A stretch of DNA of 24,171 nucleotides from a virus, in the IMG/VR virus record IMGVR_UViG_3300002144_000512, positions 1 to 24,171 of that record, one strand, 5' to 3'. The translations under genes and the position numbers were made by a program. Positions 1-9,718 of this stretch are shown here, one piece after another; positions within the stretch are counted from its first letter, which is position 1; every line of letters begins with the position of its first letter. The notes below the pieces were generated by a model. It was not told where the DNA came from. It made no database searches and saw nothing but the letters and a program-made list of their open reading frames with translations.

Positions 1-1712
1 ACCTGAAACACCACTTACTCTATTAAGACCGTTACCACCATTATTACCTGAAGATCCAGTTGACCCTGAAGTACCCGATAAACCAGAATTTCCGTTATTA
101 CCATTATTACCATTAGATCCATTAGAACCTGATGAACCTGAAACACCACTAACTCTACTAACACCATTAGCGCCAGTAGCACCATTAGATCCATTAGACC
201 CTGAAGTACCTGATAAACCAGAATTTCCGTTATTACCATTAACACCGTTAGATCCATTCGTACCAGTCGAACCTGAAACACCACTTACTCTATTAAGACC
301 GTTACCACCATTATTACCATTAGATCCATTAGACCCTGAAGTACCTGAAACACCACTTACTCTACTAAGACCAGCAGCACCATTGTTACCTGAAGTACCA
401 GTAGAACCTGATGAACCTGAAGTACCACTTAGTGCAGAAACTCTATTAGCTCCAGCTACACCATTATTACCATTTGATCCATTTGAACCTGAAGTACCTG
501 ATAAACCAGAATTACCTGAGTTACCTGCAACGCCATTTGTACCATTAGATCCAGTTGAACCTGAAATACCACTAGCTCTACTAACACCATTAGCACCAGT
601 AGCACCAGCCGTACCAGCTGTACCTGATGAACCAGAAGATCCAGAAAGCGCTGAAACCCTATTAGCACCAGCAACTCCATTATTACCGCTTGATCCATTT
701 GAACCTGAAGTACCTGATAAACCAGAATTACCTGAGTTACCTGCCACACCGTTAGATCCATTCGTACCAGTCGAACCTGAAACACCACTTACTCTACTAA
801 GACCAGCAGCGCCATTGTCGCCTGAAGTACCAGTAGAACCTGATGAACCTGAAGTACCTGAAGATTTACTTGCTCTATCATCACCTTGTGTACCTGCTGT
901 TCCTGTTGAACCACTTGAACCACTTGATCCTGAAGGTCGACTTGTTCTATCATCACCTTGTGAACCTGCTGTACCAGTTGATCCTGATGAACCTGAAATA
1001 CCACTAACCCTACTAATACCATTAGCACCAGTATTACCTGAAGAACCATTAGTACCAGTTGAACCTGAAGATCCAGAAAGGGCTGAAGCACCGCTGTTTC
1101 CAGCTACACCAGCAGTACCATTTGTTCCCGAAGATCCAGTAGATCCTGATAATCCACTTACTCTGTTAAGTCCAGCTACACCGTTATTACCATTAGAACC
1201 TGATGTACCAGTAGAACCAGAAAGTGCTGAAGCACCACTATTACCACCTACACCAGCATTACCTGATGTCCCATTAGATCCAGTTGAACCAGAAGTACCT
1301 GATACATTAGAAGTACCTTTAATACCAGCCACACCGTTATTACCGTTAGAACCATTTGAACCTGATGTACCACTTAGTGCTGAAGCACCACTATTACCAA
1401 CTACACCGTTAACACCATTAGATCCTGACGAACCAGTAGAACCAGAAAGTGCTGAAACACCATTGTTTCCAGCAACACCGTTAACACCATTTGTACCATT
1501 AGATCCAGTAGAACCTGATAACCCACTAACTTTAGATAAACCGTTTATTCCGTTATTACCATTAGAACCTGATGTACCAGTAGAACCAGAGGTACCACTT
1601 AATGCCGAAACACCTTTATTACCTGCATTACCAACTGAACCAGAAGAGCCAGAAGAACCAGATGTCCCTGAAGGACCTGAAGTCCCACCATGACCAGCCG
1701 ATCCAGATGTAC
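1..1712 (-). repeat. Collagen-like Gly-X-Y coding repeats, first fibre gene
   Basis: On the minus strand almost every third codon is Gly (GGT/GGA; seen as acc/tcc on the plus strand). Triplets run GTS-GST-GSS-GTN-GTA-GVA-GNS-GLS-ALS, giving units of about 24-30 residues. Each unit ends in a triplet whose Gly is replaced (ALS, RLS, AIS, NLS, RVS). The array continues past the left edge. Confidence 0.85.
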
Positions 1713-2235
1713 CATCAGCAATTGTTCTTGTTGCTACTTTACCTGTACTTGAATTATAAACCAAATATTGTGGTAAATTATTATCTGTAGCTAAACCAGT
1801 TAAATTAACATTACCAGTTACTTTAGCATTACCTGTTACTTGAAAATTAGTACCATCGAATGTTAAGTTATTTTCACCGTTAATCGTAGACGCACTACCA
1901 GTAGCTGTAATAATTCTATTGTCAGCATTATTACTAATTCTAATAGTTTCAGAATTACCAGAATTACCCCTATACTCTATAGCATTTTTACTACTATTAA
2001 AGTATACCGAACCAATTTTAGCATTTACTGGTACAGATGTTACTACAGGGATATTAAGCTCTGTTTTTATATCAACGTTACTACCATTAATTGCCATCAA
2101 TAATGTAACCCCTTCATAAAAACCTAGGATACCATCACTCCCGTATTTTAGTTCAATATTATTAGTTGTGACACCCGATGTGTACACGAAGCTTAAACTA
2201 CCTTGCGCTGGTATAATTTTTACTGTATTTGCCAT
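1..2235 (-). CDS. Collagen-like tail-fibre protein, 3' end beyond the window
   Basis: The minus frame starts with ATG at 2235 (MANTVKIIPAQG) and stays open to position 1, so at least 745 residues are present and the C-terminus is missing. Residues 1 to about 174 form a non-repetitive, beta-rich head containing a segment (NNLTFDGTNFQVTGN) of a kind common in phage tail fibres. From about residue 175 the protein is a Gly-X-Y repeat rich in Ser, Thr, Asn and Ala, with almost no proline and with the Gly of a triplet replaced at regular intervals. Two local variants (GDDRASKSS, GDDRTSRPS) lie at roughly 860-960. It is probably a virion fibre that recognises the host surface. The next gene upstream (2264-6859) is a paralogue in its repeats but not in its N-terminal domain. 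A TATTTAT motif lies 14 nt before the ATG. Long open frames on the plus strand here are by-products of the repeat composition. Confidence 0.85.
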   Translation of the reverse strand, partial: MANTVKIIPAQGSLSFVYTSGVTTNNIELKYGSDGILGFYEGVTLLMAINGSNVDIKTELNIPVVTSVPVNAKIGSVYFNSSKNAIEYRGNSGNSETIRISNNADNRIITATGSASTINGENNLTFDGTNFQVTGNAKVTGNVNLTGLATDNNLPQYLVYNSSTGKVATRTIADGTSGSAGHGGTSGPSGTSGSSGSSGSVGNAGNKGVSALSGTSGSTGTSGSNGNNGINGLSKVSGLSGSTGSNGTNGVNGVAGNNGVSALSGSTGSSGSNGVNGVVGNSGASALSGTSGSNGSNGNNGVAGIKGTSNVSGTSGSTGSNGTSGNAGVGGNSGASALSGSTGTSGSNGNNGVAGLNRVSGLSGSTGSSGTNGTAGVAGNSGASALSGSSGSTGTNGSSGNTGANGISRVSGISGSSGSTGTAGSQGDDRTSRPSGSSGSSGSTGTAGTQGDDRASKSSGTSGSSGSTGTSGDNGAAGLSRVSGVSGSTGTNGSNGVAGNSGNSGLSGTSGSNGSSGNNGVAGANRVSALSGSSGSSGTAGTAGATGANGVSRASGISGSTGSNGTNGVAGNSGNSGLSGTSGSNGSNGNNGVAGANRVSALSGTSGSSGSTGTSGNNGAAGLSRVSGVSGTSGSNGSNGNNGGNGLNRVSGVSGSTGTNGSNGVNGNNGNSGLSGTSGSNGSNGATGANGVSRVSGVSGSSGSNGSNGNNGNNGNSGLSGTSGSTGSSGNNGGNGLNRVSGVSG

Positions 2236-2249
2236 TTTATGTTTTTATA

Positions 2250-2256
2250 ATAAATA
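2250..2256 (-). promoter_or_regulatory. Candidate late promoter motif TATTTAT
   Basis: TATTTAT on the minus strand ends 14 nt before the ATG at 2235, in the 28-nt gap between the two fibre genes. The same motif at similar spacing precedes several other late-type genes here. A late promoter role is inferred. Confidence 0.4.
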
Positions 2257-2263
2257 TAATTTT

Positions 2264-5200
2264 TTATTCTTTAATGTATTCTAATTTAGGTGCATTACCT
2301 TTTCTTTCAGCTGTTATAGTATAATAAGCGTTTACCTCACCACATTCGCAATCGATATTCACTTCATTATTAATTATACTTACAACATAATGTGTACACG
2401 CACTACCTATCGGTGTTAATTGTACTGTAATTGAATCAGCATAAACTAAATCAACCCAATAATCTGGTAGTTTAATTGTTTTATCTTTAGCGGTACCTCT
2501 TACATAAACACCATTTTCTGGCCCCTCTAATACAGCATATTGTAATCTATACGGATCACCTTTTGTTGGGTGAGGTATATCAAAGAATTTATTATTAGCT
2601 GATAATATGTTTAAGTTTTGGATATCAATAAAACCACCACCATCTAACCCATTTGCGCTTGCTTGGAATGGCTGACCAAATTCTGTGAATTGAGAACCAT
2701 CCCAATAAACCAACTCAGACGGATTAGTAGAGACAATATTTAAATCTAAAGTTCTGTTAGTATTTAATACACCACCACCAGTCAATCCAGTTCCTGCACT
2801 AATTGTCACATAAGTACCTGAAGTACCAACATTACCTGATATACCATTTGTACCTGATATACCATTTGTACCTGAAGTACCAGATGTACGTGAAGTACCA
2901 GAACCACCTGAATTACCAGTAGCACCAGAAGTACCGTTCGAACCAGCTGTACCTGATGAACCTGACGCATTAGATCTACCATTAGTACCAGCTACACCAC
3001 TAACACCGTTTGTACCATTAGAACCAGTAGTACCATTAGCACCATTAGTTCCTGACGAACCAGATGTTCCACTTAATCTACTAGCACCATTAGCACCGAC
3101 TAAACCAGTAGTACCATTAGTACCAGTAGATCCTGAAGATCCAGAAAGTGCTGAAGCACCTATAATACCAGTTTCTCCATTTGTACCATTAGTACCAGTA
3201 GACCCTGAAGACCCTGATAATCTAGATAAACCACTATTACCATTAACACCAGCCGTACCATTCGTACCTGATGAACCAGTTGAGCCTGAAGTTCCACTTA
3301 GTGCTGATACTCTATTTGTACCAACCACACCATTAGTACCGTTAGAACCAGATGACCCAGAAGTACCCGAAACAGCCGAAACTCTATTAAGTCCAGCTAC
3401 ACCGTTATTACCATTAGATCCAGAAGTACCTGTTGATCCACTTAGTGCAGAAGCACCACTGTTTCCAGCTACACCGTTAACACCGTTAGTACCTGCTGTA
3501 CCGTTTGATCCACTTAGTGCGGATAATCCACTGTTACCAGCTACACCATTATTACCATTTGTTCCAGATGAACCAGTTGAACCTGATGAACCAGATGTAC
3601 CACTTAATGCGGACAATCTATTAGCACCAGCAACACCAGCTGTACCACTAGTTCCTGACGAACCAGTTGACCCACTTAATGCAGATAAACCACTATTACC
3701 AACTACACCGTTAACACCGTTAGTACCTGATGTACCATTTGATCCACTCAATCTAGATAATCCACTAACACCATTATTACCTGACGTACCGTTTGTCCCA
3801 GTAGACCCTGAAGACCCTGATAATCTAGATAAACCACTATTACCTGCTACACCAGCAGTACCATTTGTTCCCGAAGAACCTGTTGATCCTGAGGTACCAC
3901 TTAGTGCTGAAACACCTTTATTCCCAGCGTTACCTGATGTACCATTTGTTCCAGTAGATCCTGAAGAACCGCTTAGTGCTGAAGCACCTATAATACCAGT
4001 ATCACCATTTGTACCATTAGTTCCAGCCGAACCTGAAGAACCACTTAGTGCAGATAAACCGCTATTACCAGCTACACCAGCAGTACCATTTGTTCCCGAA
4101 GAACCTGTTGATCCTGAAGTACCAGAAAGAGCTGAAAGACCTTTATTCCCAGCGTTACCTGACGTACCGTTTGTCCCAGTAGACCCTGATGAACCTGAAG
4201 GGCCTGAGGCACCTATAATACCAGCAACACCAAGACTACCATTAGATCCAGAAGATCCTGAGGTACCACTTAATGCACTTAAACCATTATTTCCGTTTAC
4301 ACCTACTGTACCATTTGTTCCTGAAGAACCTGTGGATCCCGAAGTACCTGAGCCACCTGACGTTCCTCTTGTTCCAGAGCTACCTGAAGAACCGCTTAGT
4401 GCTGAAGCACCTATAATACCAGTAGCACCATTAGTACCATTAGTTCCTGACGAACCAGATGTTCCACTTAATCTACTAGCACCATTAGTACCGACTAAAC
4501 CAGTAGTACCATTAGTACCTGACGAACCAGATAAACCACTTAATGTAGATAAACCACTAGTACTAGAAATACCTGAAGAACCGTTGGTTCCTGAAGTACC
4601 AGCAGTACCAGCACTACCTGAAGAACCATTAGTATTAATAGATAATTGGAATGTTATATCGTCACCGTTAGTTGGTGTCCATTGTGCACCAGAAACGTAA
4701 CTAACAACTACTTCTGTCCATGTCGCTTGCGGTAATGGTACTTGAGTTGTTACATAATATGTCGTACCACCCGAACCAGTTACCGTAATATTCGTACCTA
4801 TCGGTAATGATTGGATAATTGATGTATAATCTATAGAATTAAGTGAAACATAAGCAAGATTAAAATATTGACTTGATGAATCTATGTTATTATTGAAACT
4901 ATTAACAACCCCATTAGCTAATGGACTATTCCAATCCCAAATATCATTAATTGCAGCACCACTAACACCGCTAGTTCCAGACGAACCAGACGAACCAGCT
5001 GTACCAGATAAATTAGAAATACCTTTAATACCTGCTGTACCATTAGTACCTGAAGATCCAGTAGAACCAGAGGTTCCTGAAACTGCTGAAACTCTATTAG
5101 CTCCAGCTACACCAACCGTACCAGCTGTACCAGTAGAACCTGAAGTTCCTGATATATTACTTAAACTATTAACACCTGCATTACCAGCCGTACCATTAGT

Positions 5201-6859
5201 TCCTGACGAACCTGAAGTTCCTGAATTAGCACTTAAACCACTATTTCCAGCAACACCTGCTGTACCTGCGGTACCTGTGGATCCAGCTGTACCTGACGTT
5301 GCACTTAAAGGGCTATTACCAGCTACACCAGCCGTACCGTTTGTTCCTGAAGATCCTGTTGATCCCGATGAACCGCTTAGTGCTGAAGCACCTATAATAC
5401 CAGTATCACCATTTGTACCATTAGTACCTGAAGATCCTGAAGACCCGCTTAATCTAGATAAACCACTATTACCAGCTACACCTGCGGTACCGTTTGTACC
5501 TGATGAACCTGTGGATCCCGAAGTACCAGAAATAGCTGAAAGTCTATTAGCTCCAGCTACACCAGCAGTACCAGCTGTACCAGTAGAACCTGAAGTTCCT
5601 GATATATTACTCAAACTATTAGCACCCGCATTACCAGCTGTACCATCAGATCCTGATGAACCCGATGTTCCTGAAAGATTAGATGTACCTTTATTACCAA
5701 CAACACCGATTGTACCATTAGTTCCAGTTGAACCTGAGGTTCCTGAATTAGCACTTAAACCACTATTACCAGCTACACCTGCGGTACCGTTTGTACCTGA
5801 TGAACCTGTGGATCCCGAAGTACCAGAAATAGCTGAAAGACTACTAGCTCCAACTACACCTGCTGTACCGTTAGTACCTGAAGAACCCGTAGATCCTGAT
5901 GAACCACTTAGTGCGGATAAACCGCTGTTTCCTATTACACCAGCCGTACCATTCGTTCCCGAGGTTCCAGTTGAACCTGAATTTGAACTCAAACCATTAT
6001 TACCAGCTACACCAGCTGTACCATTAGTACCAGAAGTACCCGTTGAACCAGAAAGTGCTGAAGCACCACTATTACCAGCTATACCATCTGTTCCATTTGT
6101 TCCTGAAGATCCAGTAGATCCACTTAGTGCGGATAAACCACTATTACCAGCTACACCAGCAGTACCATTAGACCCTGAAGATCCTGAAGAACCACTTAAT
6201 GCACTTAAACCGCTATTTCCAGTTATACCTGCGGTTCCGTTTGTCCCCGAAGAACCTGTAGAACCAGAGGTTCCTGAAAGATTAGATGTACCTTTATTAC
6301 CAGCAGTACCATTTGTTCCTGAAGACCCAGTTGACCCAGAAGATCCAGAAAGTGCTGAAGCACCACTATTTCCAGCTACACCAGTAGTACCATTTGTTCC
6401 CGAAGATCCAGTAGATCCTGAGGTACCAGAAATAGCTGAAACTCTATTAATACCCGCTACACCTGTTGTACCAGCTGTACCAGATGAACCTGAAGATCCA
6501 GAAACACCGCTTTGACCAGAACTACCAGCCGTACCACTAGTTCCAGAAACTACTTCAGAAAACTCAAAGTTACCCGTAGAATTGTCATATGAAACAAAAT
6601 GAGTAGGGTTATTATTTTGTGATAAACTTGAAGCAGAAATGGTATCTATAGATACATCTCTTGTATTTTCAAAGTCTCCAGTAACACTATTATAAGCCAA
6701 TAAATCCCCATTTTGAGGATTTAAGACCACGATGTCATTGAGGTCGGATATACCCAATCCCTCTACAGCCGTTTTAATATTTTGAAAATTAGCATCTAAC
6801 TCAGTATAAGATAGTGCTCGACCTAAATTTTGTCTAAGGTAGATTGTTACTGTCGCCAT
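2264..6859 (-). CDS. Giant collagen-like tail-fibre protein (1531 aa)
   Basis: The N-terminus (MATVTIYLRQNLGRALSYTELDANFQNI) matches the opening seen in tail-fibre and structural proteins of T4-like marine phages. Approximate layout: residues 1-105 N-terminal domain; 106-633 collagen-like Gly-X-Y block; 634-743 globular insert (AAINDIWDWNSPLANG onward); 743-1348 second collagen-like block; 1349-1531 C-terminal domain. The C-terminal domain has the stretches TGLTGGGVLNTNRTL and, near residue 1425, FDIPHPTKGDPYRLQYAVLE, then LPDYWVDLV and DSITVQLTPIG. I recognise this as a C-terminal module shared by many marine T4-like phage fibre proteins. The repeats almost lack proline (GPS and SPL are exceptions). 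Its probable role is a long, distal fibre for host attachment. The exact fibre (tail, whisker or head) cannot be told. Confidence 0.88.
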   Translation of the reverse strand: MATVTIYLRQNLGRALSYTELDANFQNIKTAVEGLGISDLNDIVVLNPQNGDLLAYNSVTGDFENTRDVSIDTISASSLSQNNNPTHFVSYDNSTGNFEFSEVVSGTSGTAGSSGQSGVSGSSGSSGTAGTTGVAGINRVSAISGTSGSTGSSGTNGTTGVAGNSGASALSGSSGSTGSSGTNGTAGNKGTSNLSGTSGSTGSSGTNGTAGITGNSGLSALSGSSGSSGSNGTAGVAGNSGLSALSGSTGSSGTNGTDGIAGNSGASALSGSTGTSGTNGTAGVAGNNGLSSNSGSTGTSGTNGTAGVIGNSGLSALSGSSGSTGSSGTNGTAGVVGASSLSAISGTSGSTGSSGTNGTAGVAGNSGLSANSGTSGSTGTNGTIGVVGNKGTSNLSGTSGSSGSDGTAGNAGANSLSNISGTSGSTGTAGTAGVAGANRLSAISGTSGSTGSSGTNGTAGVAGNSGLSRLSGSSGSSGTNGTNGDTGIIGASALSGSSGSTGSSGTNGTAGVAGNSPLSATSGTAGSTGTAGTAGVAGNSGLSANSGTSGSSGTNGTAGNAGVNSLSNISGTSGSTGTAGTVGVAGANRVSAVSGTSGSTGSSGTNGTAGIKGISNLSGTAGSSGSSGTSGVSGAAINDIWDWNSPLANGVVNSFNNNIDSSSQYFNLAYVSLNSIDYTSIIQSLPIGTNITVTGSGGTTYYVTTQVPLPQATWTEVVVSYVSGAQWTPTNGDDITFQLSINTNGSSGSAGTAGTSGTNGSSGISSTSGLSTLSGLSGSSGTNGTTGLVGTNGASRLSGTSGSSGTNGTNGATGIIGASALSGSSGSSGTRGTSGGSGTSGSTGSSGTNGTVGVNGNNGLSALSGTSGSSGSNGSLGVAGIIGASGPSGSSGSTGTNGTSGNAGNKGLSALSGTSGSTGSSGTNGTAGVAGNSGLSALSGSSGSAGTNGTNGDTGIIGASALSGSSGSTGTNGTSGNAGNKGVSALSGTSGSTGSSGTNGTAGVAGNSGLSRLSGSSGSTGTNGTSGNNGVSGLSRLSGSNGTSGTNGVNGVVGNSGLSALSGSTGSSGTSGTAGVAGANRLSALSGTSGSSGSTGSSGTNGNNGVAGNSGLSALSGSNGTAGTNGVNGVAGNSGASALSGSTGTSGSNGNNGVAGLNRVSAVSGTSGSSGSNGTNGVVGTNRVSALSGTSGSTGSSGTNGTAGVNGNSGLSRLSGSSGSTGTNGTNGETGIIGASALSGSSGSTGTNGTTGLVGANGASRLSGTSGSSGTNGANGTTGSNGTNGVSGVAGTNGRSNASGSSGTAGSNGTSGATGNSGGSGTSRTSGTSGTNGISGTNGISGNVGTSGTYVTISAGTGLTGGGVLNTNRTLDLNIVSTNPSELVYWDGSQFTEFGQPFQASANGLDGGGFIDIQNLNILSANNKFFDIPHPTKGDPYRLQYAVLEGPENGVYVRGTAKDKTIKLPDYWVDLVYADSITVQLTPIGSACTHYVVSIINNEVNIDCECGEVNAYYTITAERKGNAPKLEYIKE
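2812..6545 (-). repeat. Collagen-like Gly-X-Y coding repeats, second fibre gene
   Basis: Two blocks of Gly-X-Y triplets (about 2812-4630 and 4957-6545) flank a globular insert. Units of 24-30 residues follow the same consensus as the first fibre gene, each closed by a triplet whose Gly is replaced by Ala, Arg or Asn. Near-identical units, such as those around 5440-5530 and 5760-5830, suggest recent expansion by recombination. Confidence 0.85.
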
Positions 6860-6884
6860 TTATTTATATAATTTAAAGTATATG

Positions 6885-6892
6885 TATAAATA
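6885..6892 (-). promoter_or_regulatory. Candidate late promoter motif TATTTATA
   Basis: TATTTATA on the minus strand ends 25 nt before the ATG at 6859. A second element, read as TATAAATA on the minus strand (6861-6868), abuts the start codon. The first fits the window-wide motif; the second may only be AT-rich leader. Confidence 0.35.
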
Positions 6893-6931
6893 GTGCAAAA
6901 GAGTAATAAGGTACCCTAAATTTAAAAAAAA

Positions 6932-9397
6932 CTAAATTTTAATCACAATCTTTAGTTTATCTAACTTAGTATTCATTGTTACGTTTATACCACCAGACTT
7001 AGGCATATACTTAATAAGCATTTCATCTGATATAGGATCTTCAATTAGTTTACGTATTGTGCGCTGAATTTCTCTAGCTCCATATGTTTTATCATAACCA
7101 ACTTTTAGTATAAATTCCTTGGATTTTTTATCTATTTTAAAAGAAAAACCATTTTCACTTAATCTATCTGAAAATTCATTTAATTGTAGATCTATTATTT
7201 TACCAATATTATCTTCGGATAAGTAATTAAAATGAATAATCTCATCTAGACGATTAATAAATTCAGGTTTAAACGTCTTCTTCATATTTTTCTCAATTAT
7301 TTCTTTAGAATTAATTTCATCGGATTCTGAGTCACTAAAACCAATCTTTGAACCAAAATCCTGAACTTCCTTCAACCCAATGTTAGATGTCATTATAATA
7401 ACGGTATTTTTAAAATTAATTTTACGACCATTAGCATCTGTTAAAAACCCCTCATCTAGCAACTGTAACATCACATTAAAAATATCTGGATGAGCCTTTT
7501 CAATTTCATCAAAAAGAATTAATGAGTACGGGTTATTTTTAACTTTTTCAGTTAATTGACCACCCTCATTATAACCAACATATCCTGGAGGCGCACCTAT
7601 AATCTTACTGATATTAAATTTTTCAGAGTATTCAGACATGTCCAATCTGATTATCGAATCTTTTGAACCAAAAACATTTTCAGCTAAAGCTTTAGCTAAC
7701 TCAGTCTTACCAACACCAGTTGGTCCAATAAAAAGAAAAGAACCAATAGGTTTAGATTGTTTCCTAAAACCAGTTTTATTTCTTTTTATTGAAGAAACAA
7801 CTTTTTCAATAGCATCACGTTGACCGATAACACAATCAGATAAGGTCTCAGTCATATTTAATAACTTTTCTAAATCACTTTCAGTAACCCTACTAACAGG
7901 AATACCAGTCATCATTGAAACAACTTCTGATATCATATCTGGTGTGATAACTGACCTACACTCATTAACAGATAATCTCCACGCAACATTCTCTTTTTCC
8001 AAATCTGTTAATATTTTTTTCTCTGAATCCCTCAAACTAGCTGCCATCTCAAAGTTCTGAGTCCTTACAACTCTAGACTTCTCTTCTTTAACTAATTTTA
8101 GTTCTTGTTCTAAATCTTTAATATTTTGTGGAGCTTTTATAGATACCTGAGTTCTAGAACCAACCTCATCCATGATATCGATAGCTTTATCAGGAAACTC
8201 CCTATTAGTTATATACCTGTCGGATAATGAAATGATTTCATCAATAGCTTCTTCTGAATACGTTGTTTTATGGAAATCCTCATACTTAGACTTAATATTC
8301 ATTAATATTTCTTTAGTCTCACTTAGCGATGGTGGGTTCACCATAACTTTCTGGAATCTCCTATCTAATGCACCATCCTTTTCAATATTTTCACGATACT
8401 CGTCTAAAGTAGTAGCACCTATACATTGAAGTTCACCTCTAGCTAAAGCTGGTTTAAATACGTTTGCAGCATCTAATGAACCAGAAGAATTACCAGCACC
8501 GACAATAGTGTGAATCTCATCTATAAATAAAATTACATCTGGATTTTCTTTAGCTTCATCTATAATAGCTTTAATCCTCTCCTCAAACTGTCCACGATAT
8601 TTTGTACCAGCAACTAAAGACGTCATATCTAAAGTAATAACACGTTTACCGATCAAAGGTCTAGGGCAGTCACCAGTCGCTATTTTGATGGCCAACCCTT
8701 CAGCAATAGCTGTTTTACCAACACCTGGATCACCAATAAGGATAGGGTTATTCTTTTTTCTACGTGTTAATATCTGACAAACCCTCTCAACCTCTTCAGA
8801 CCTCCCAATAACTGGGTCTAAAATATCTTCTAAAGCTAACGCAGTTAAGTCACGACCAAAGCTATCTAACATAGGGGTCTTATTTTTACCACCCTTATTA
8901 GGGATCTCTTGTGACCTCCTAGGTCTAGGTAATTCATTTTCGTTTGATGGTGTATCCATATTTTTTGATGATGTTAATTGTTTAATTTTTCTTGATATAA
9001 ATGTTTTTGTTAACCCGAAATCTTTAAATATCTTAACAAAAGCTTCATCGCTTTCCATAGATACCATAAAGAATAATTCAGCTGTTATGTATTCACTAAT
9101 CTTTTTTCTCTTTATACATTCTTTTATAGTTATCTGCAAACCTGGTTCAAATGGAAGTATAGCACTCGCACCATCATTAAGTGTATCTGATGTTCGTCTA
9201 CTTAGATTATTTAAATCATTAACTAACACATCAAAGTCAACTACTTTATTTTTAACAACTTCGCATACTAGATTCTCAGTTGTTAATACCCCGTAAATAA
9301 CATGTTGCAATCTAAGCATTGAATCGTCATATCTCAAAGCAATTGACTGACCCTTTGTAAAAGCGGTTCTCAACTCATTTGTCATTCTATCTTTCAT
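6932..9397 (-). CDS. clpC: ClpC-type AAA+ unfoldase (Clp protease ATP-binding subunit)
   Basis: The product has 821 residues in standard ClpA/ClpC order. A divergent Clp N-domain spans about 1-145. D1 AAA+ has Walker A GDPGVGKT (222-229), Walker B VILFIDE (288-294), pore loop KYRGQ (about 266-270) and arginine finger GALDRRF (342-348). A UVR-like coiled segment at about 428-465 marks it as ClpC-like. D2 has Walker A GPTGVGKT (558-565), pore loop GYVGYNEGG, Walker B LILFDE and sensor-2 GAR (773-775). An IGF tripeptide (685-687) sits where ClpC and ClpA carry the ClpP-docking loop, so coupling to a ClpP (host or phage) is plausible; no clpP lies in this window. Both ATPase sites look intact. 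It should unfold protein substrates in the cytoplasm, possibly redirecting host proteolysis. A host-type promoter lies 20 nt upstream, suggesting early expression. The 5' end is duplicated at 10421-10612. Confidence 0.93.
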   Translation of the reverse strand: MKDRMTNELRTAFTKGQSIALRYDDSMLRLQHVIYGVLTTENLVCEVVKNKVVDFDVLVNDLNNLSRRTSDTLNDGASAILPFEPGLQITIKECIKRKKISEYITAELFFMVSMESDEAFVKIFKDFGLTKTFISRKIKQLTSSKNMDTPSNENELPRPRRSQEIPNKGGKNKTPMLDSFGRDLTALALEDILDPVIGRSEEVERVCQILTRRKKNNPILIGDPGVGKTAIAEGLAIKIATGDCPRPLIGKRVITLDMTSLVAGTKYRGQFEERIKAIIDEAKENPDVILFIDEIHTIVGAGNSSGSLDAANVFKPALARGELQCIGATTLDEYRENIEKDGALDRRFQKVMVNPPSLSETKEILMNIKSKYEDFHKTTYSEEAIDEIISLSDRYITNREFPDKAIDIMDEVGSRTQVSIKAPQNIKDLEQELKLVKEEKSRVVRTQNFEMAASLRDSEKKILTDLEKENVAWRLSVNECRSVITPDMISEVVSMMTGIPVSRVTESDLEKLLNMTETLSDCVIGQRDAIEKVVSSIKRNKTGFRKQSKPIGSFLFIGPTGVGKTELAKALAENVFGSKDSIIRLDMSEYSEKFNISKIIGAPPGYVGYNEGGQLTEKVKNNPYSLILFDEIEKAHPDIFNVMLQLLDEGFLTDANGRKINFKNTVIIMTSNIGLKEVQDFGSKIGFSDSESDEINSKEIIEKNMKKTFKPEFINRLDEIIHFNYLSEDNIGKIIDLQLNEFSDRLSENGFSFKIDKKSKEFILKVGYDKTYGAREIQRTIRKLIEDPISDEMLIKYMPKSGGINVTMNTKLDKLKIVIKI

Positions 9398-9417
9398 ATT
9401 TAATTTGAATATTTAAA

Positions 9418-9448
9418 CAAAGGTAGTGTTATACTTTACAATTACAAA
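9418..9448 (-). promoter_or_regulatory. Bacteroidota-type promoter of clpC
   Basis: On the minus strand TTTG (9448-9445), a 19-nt spacer and TACCTTTG (9425-9418) match the Bacteroidota primary-sigma consensus (TTTG, 19-21 nt, TAnnTTTG). The ATG follows 20 nt later, so the leader is short and A/T-rich with no Shine-Dalgarno sequence. Confidence 0.75.
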
Positions 9449-9481
9449 ATATATTATAACTTTATTCATAAATAAATATAT

Positions 9482-9718
9482 ATGGAAAAGATAACAATTT
9501 ACTTTAATAACGGAAAATTCAAAGAATTTCCTGATGGGTCTATCGCAGTGGTATCTGGTAATTATTTAACAATTACCGTAAAAAGTACTGTTGAATCAGA
9601 TAATAATGATCACCTGTTGGTAACAACAACAAATATATTTGATTTAAATGAAGTCAAAACATTTGTAAAAATAAATAAAACGATTAAAGTTGATTATAGT
9701 TATGTCAGTGAAAAGTAA
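9482..9718 (+). CDS. Small protein of unknown function, copy 1 (78 aa)
   Basis: The product starts MEKITIYFNNGKF and shows alternating beta-strand-like segments (TIYFNNGKF, SIAVVSGNYLTITV, HLLVTTTNIF) with no membrane segment or known motif that I can name. It opens an operon read divergently from clpC and its end overlaps the KTSC gene by 17 nt, which suggests translational coupling. No clear host-type or TATTTAT promoter is seen before it; the leader is very AT-rich (ATAAATAAATATAT). An identical copy lies at 10697-10933. Confidence 0.7.
   Translation: MEKITIYFNNGKFKEFPDGSIAVVSGNYLTITVKSTVESDNNDHLLVTTTNIFDLNEVKTFVKINKTIKVDYSYVSEK

Noticed and set aside
383-1693. Long plus-strand open frame rich in Pro-Glu-Val triplets opposite the first fibre gene
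   Set aside because: It is the reverse complement of the Gly-X-Y repeat, where Gly and Ser codons give no stops in this frame. It has no leader, and the minus-strand protein has recognisable fibre domains.
4884-6515. 543-codon plus-strand frame opposite the second fibre gene
   Set aside because: Same cause as above: low-complexity shadow of collagen-like repeats with no start signal and no domain.
1-6545. CRISPR array or satellite DNA because of dense short repeats
   Set aside because: Repeats are in-frame, variable in length and codon-level, without constant repeats and unique spacers; they encode collagen-like protein.
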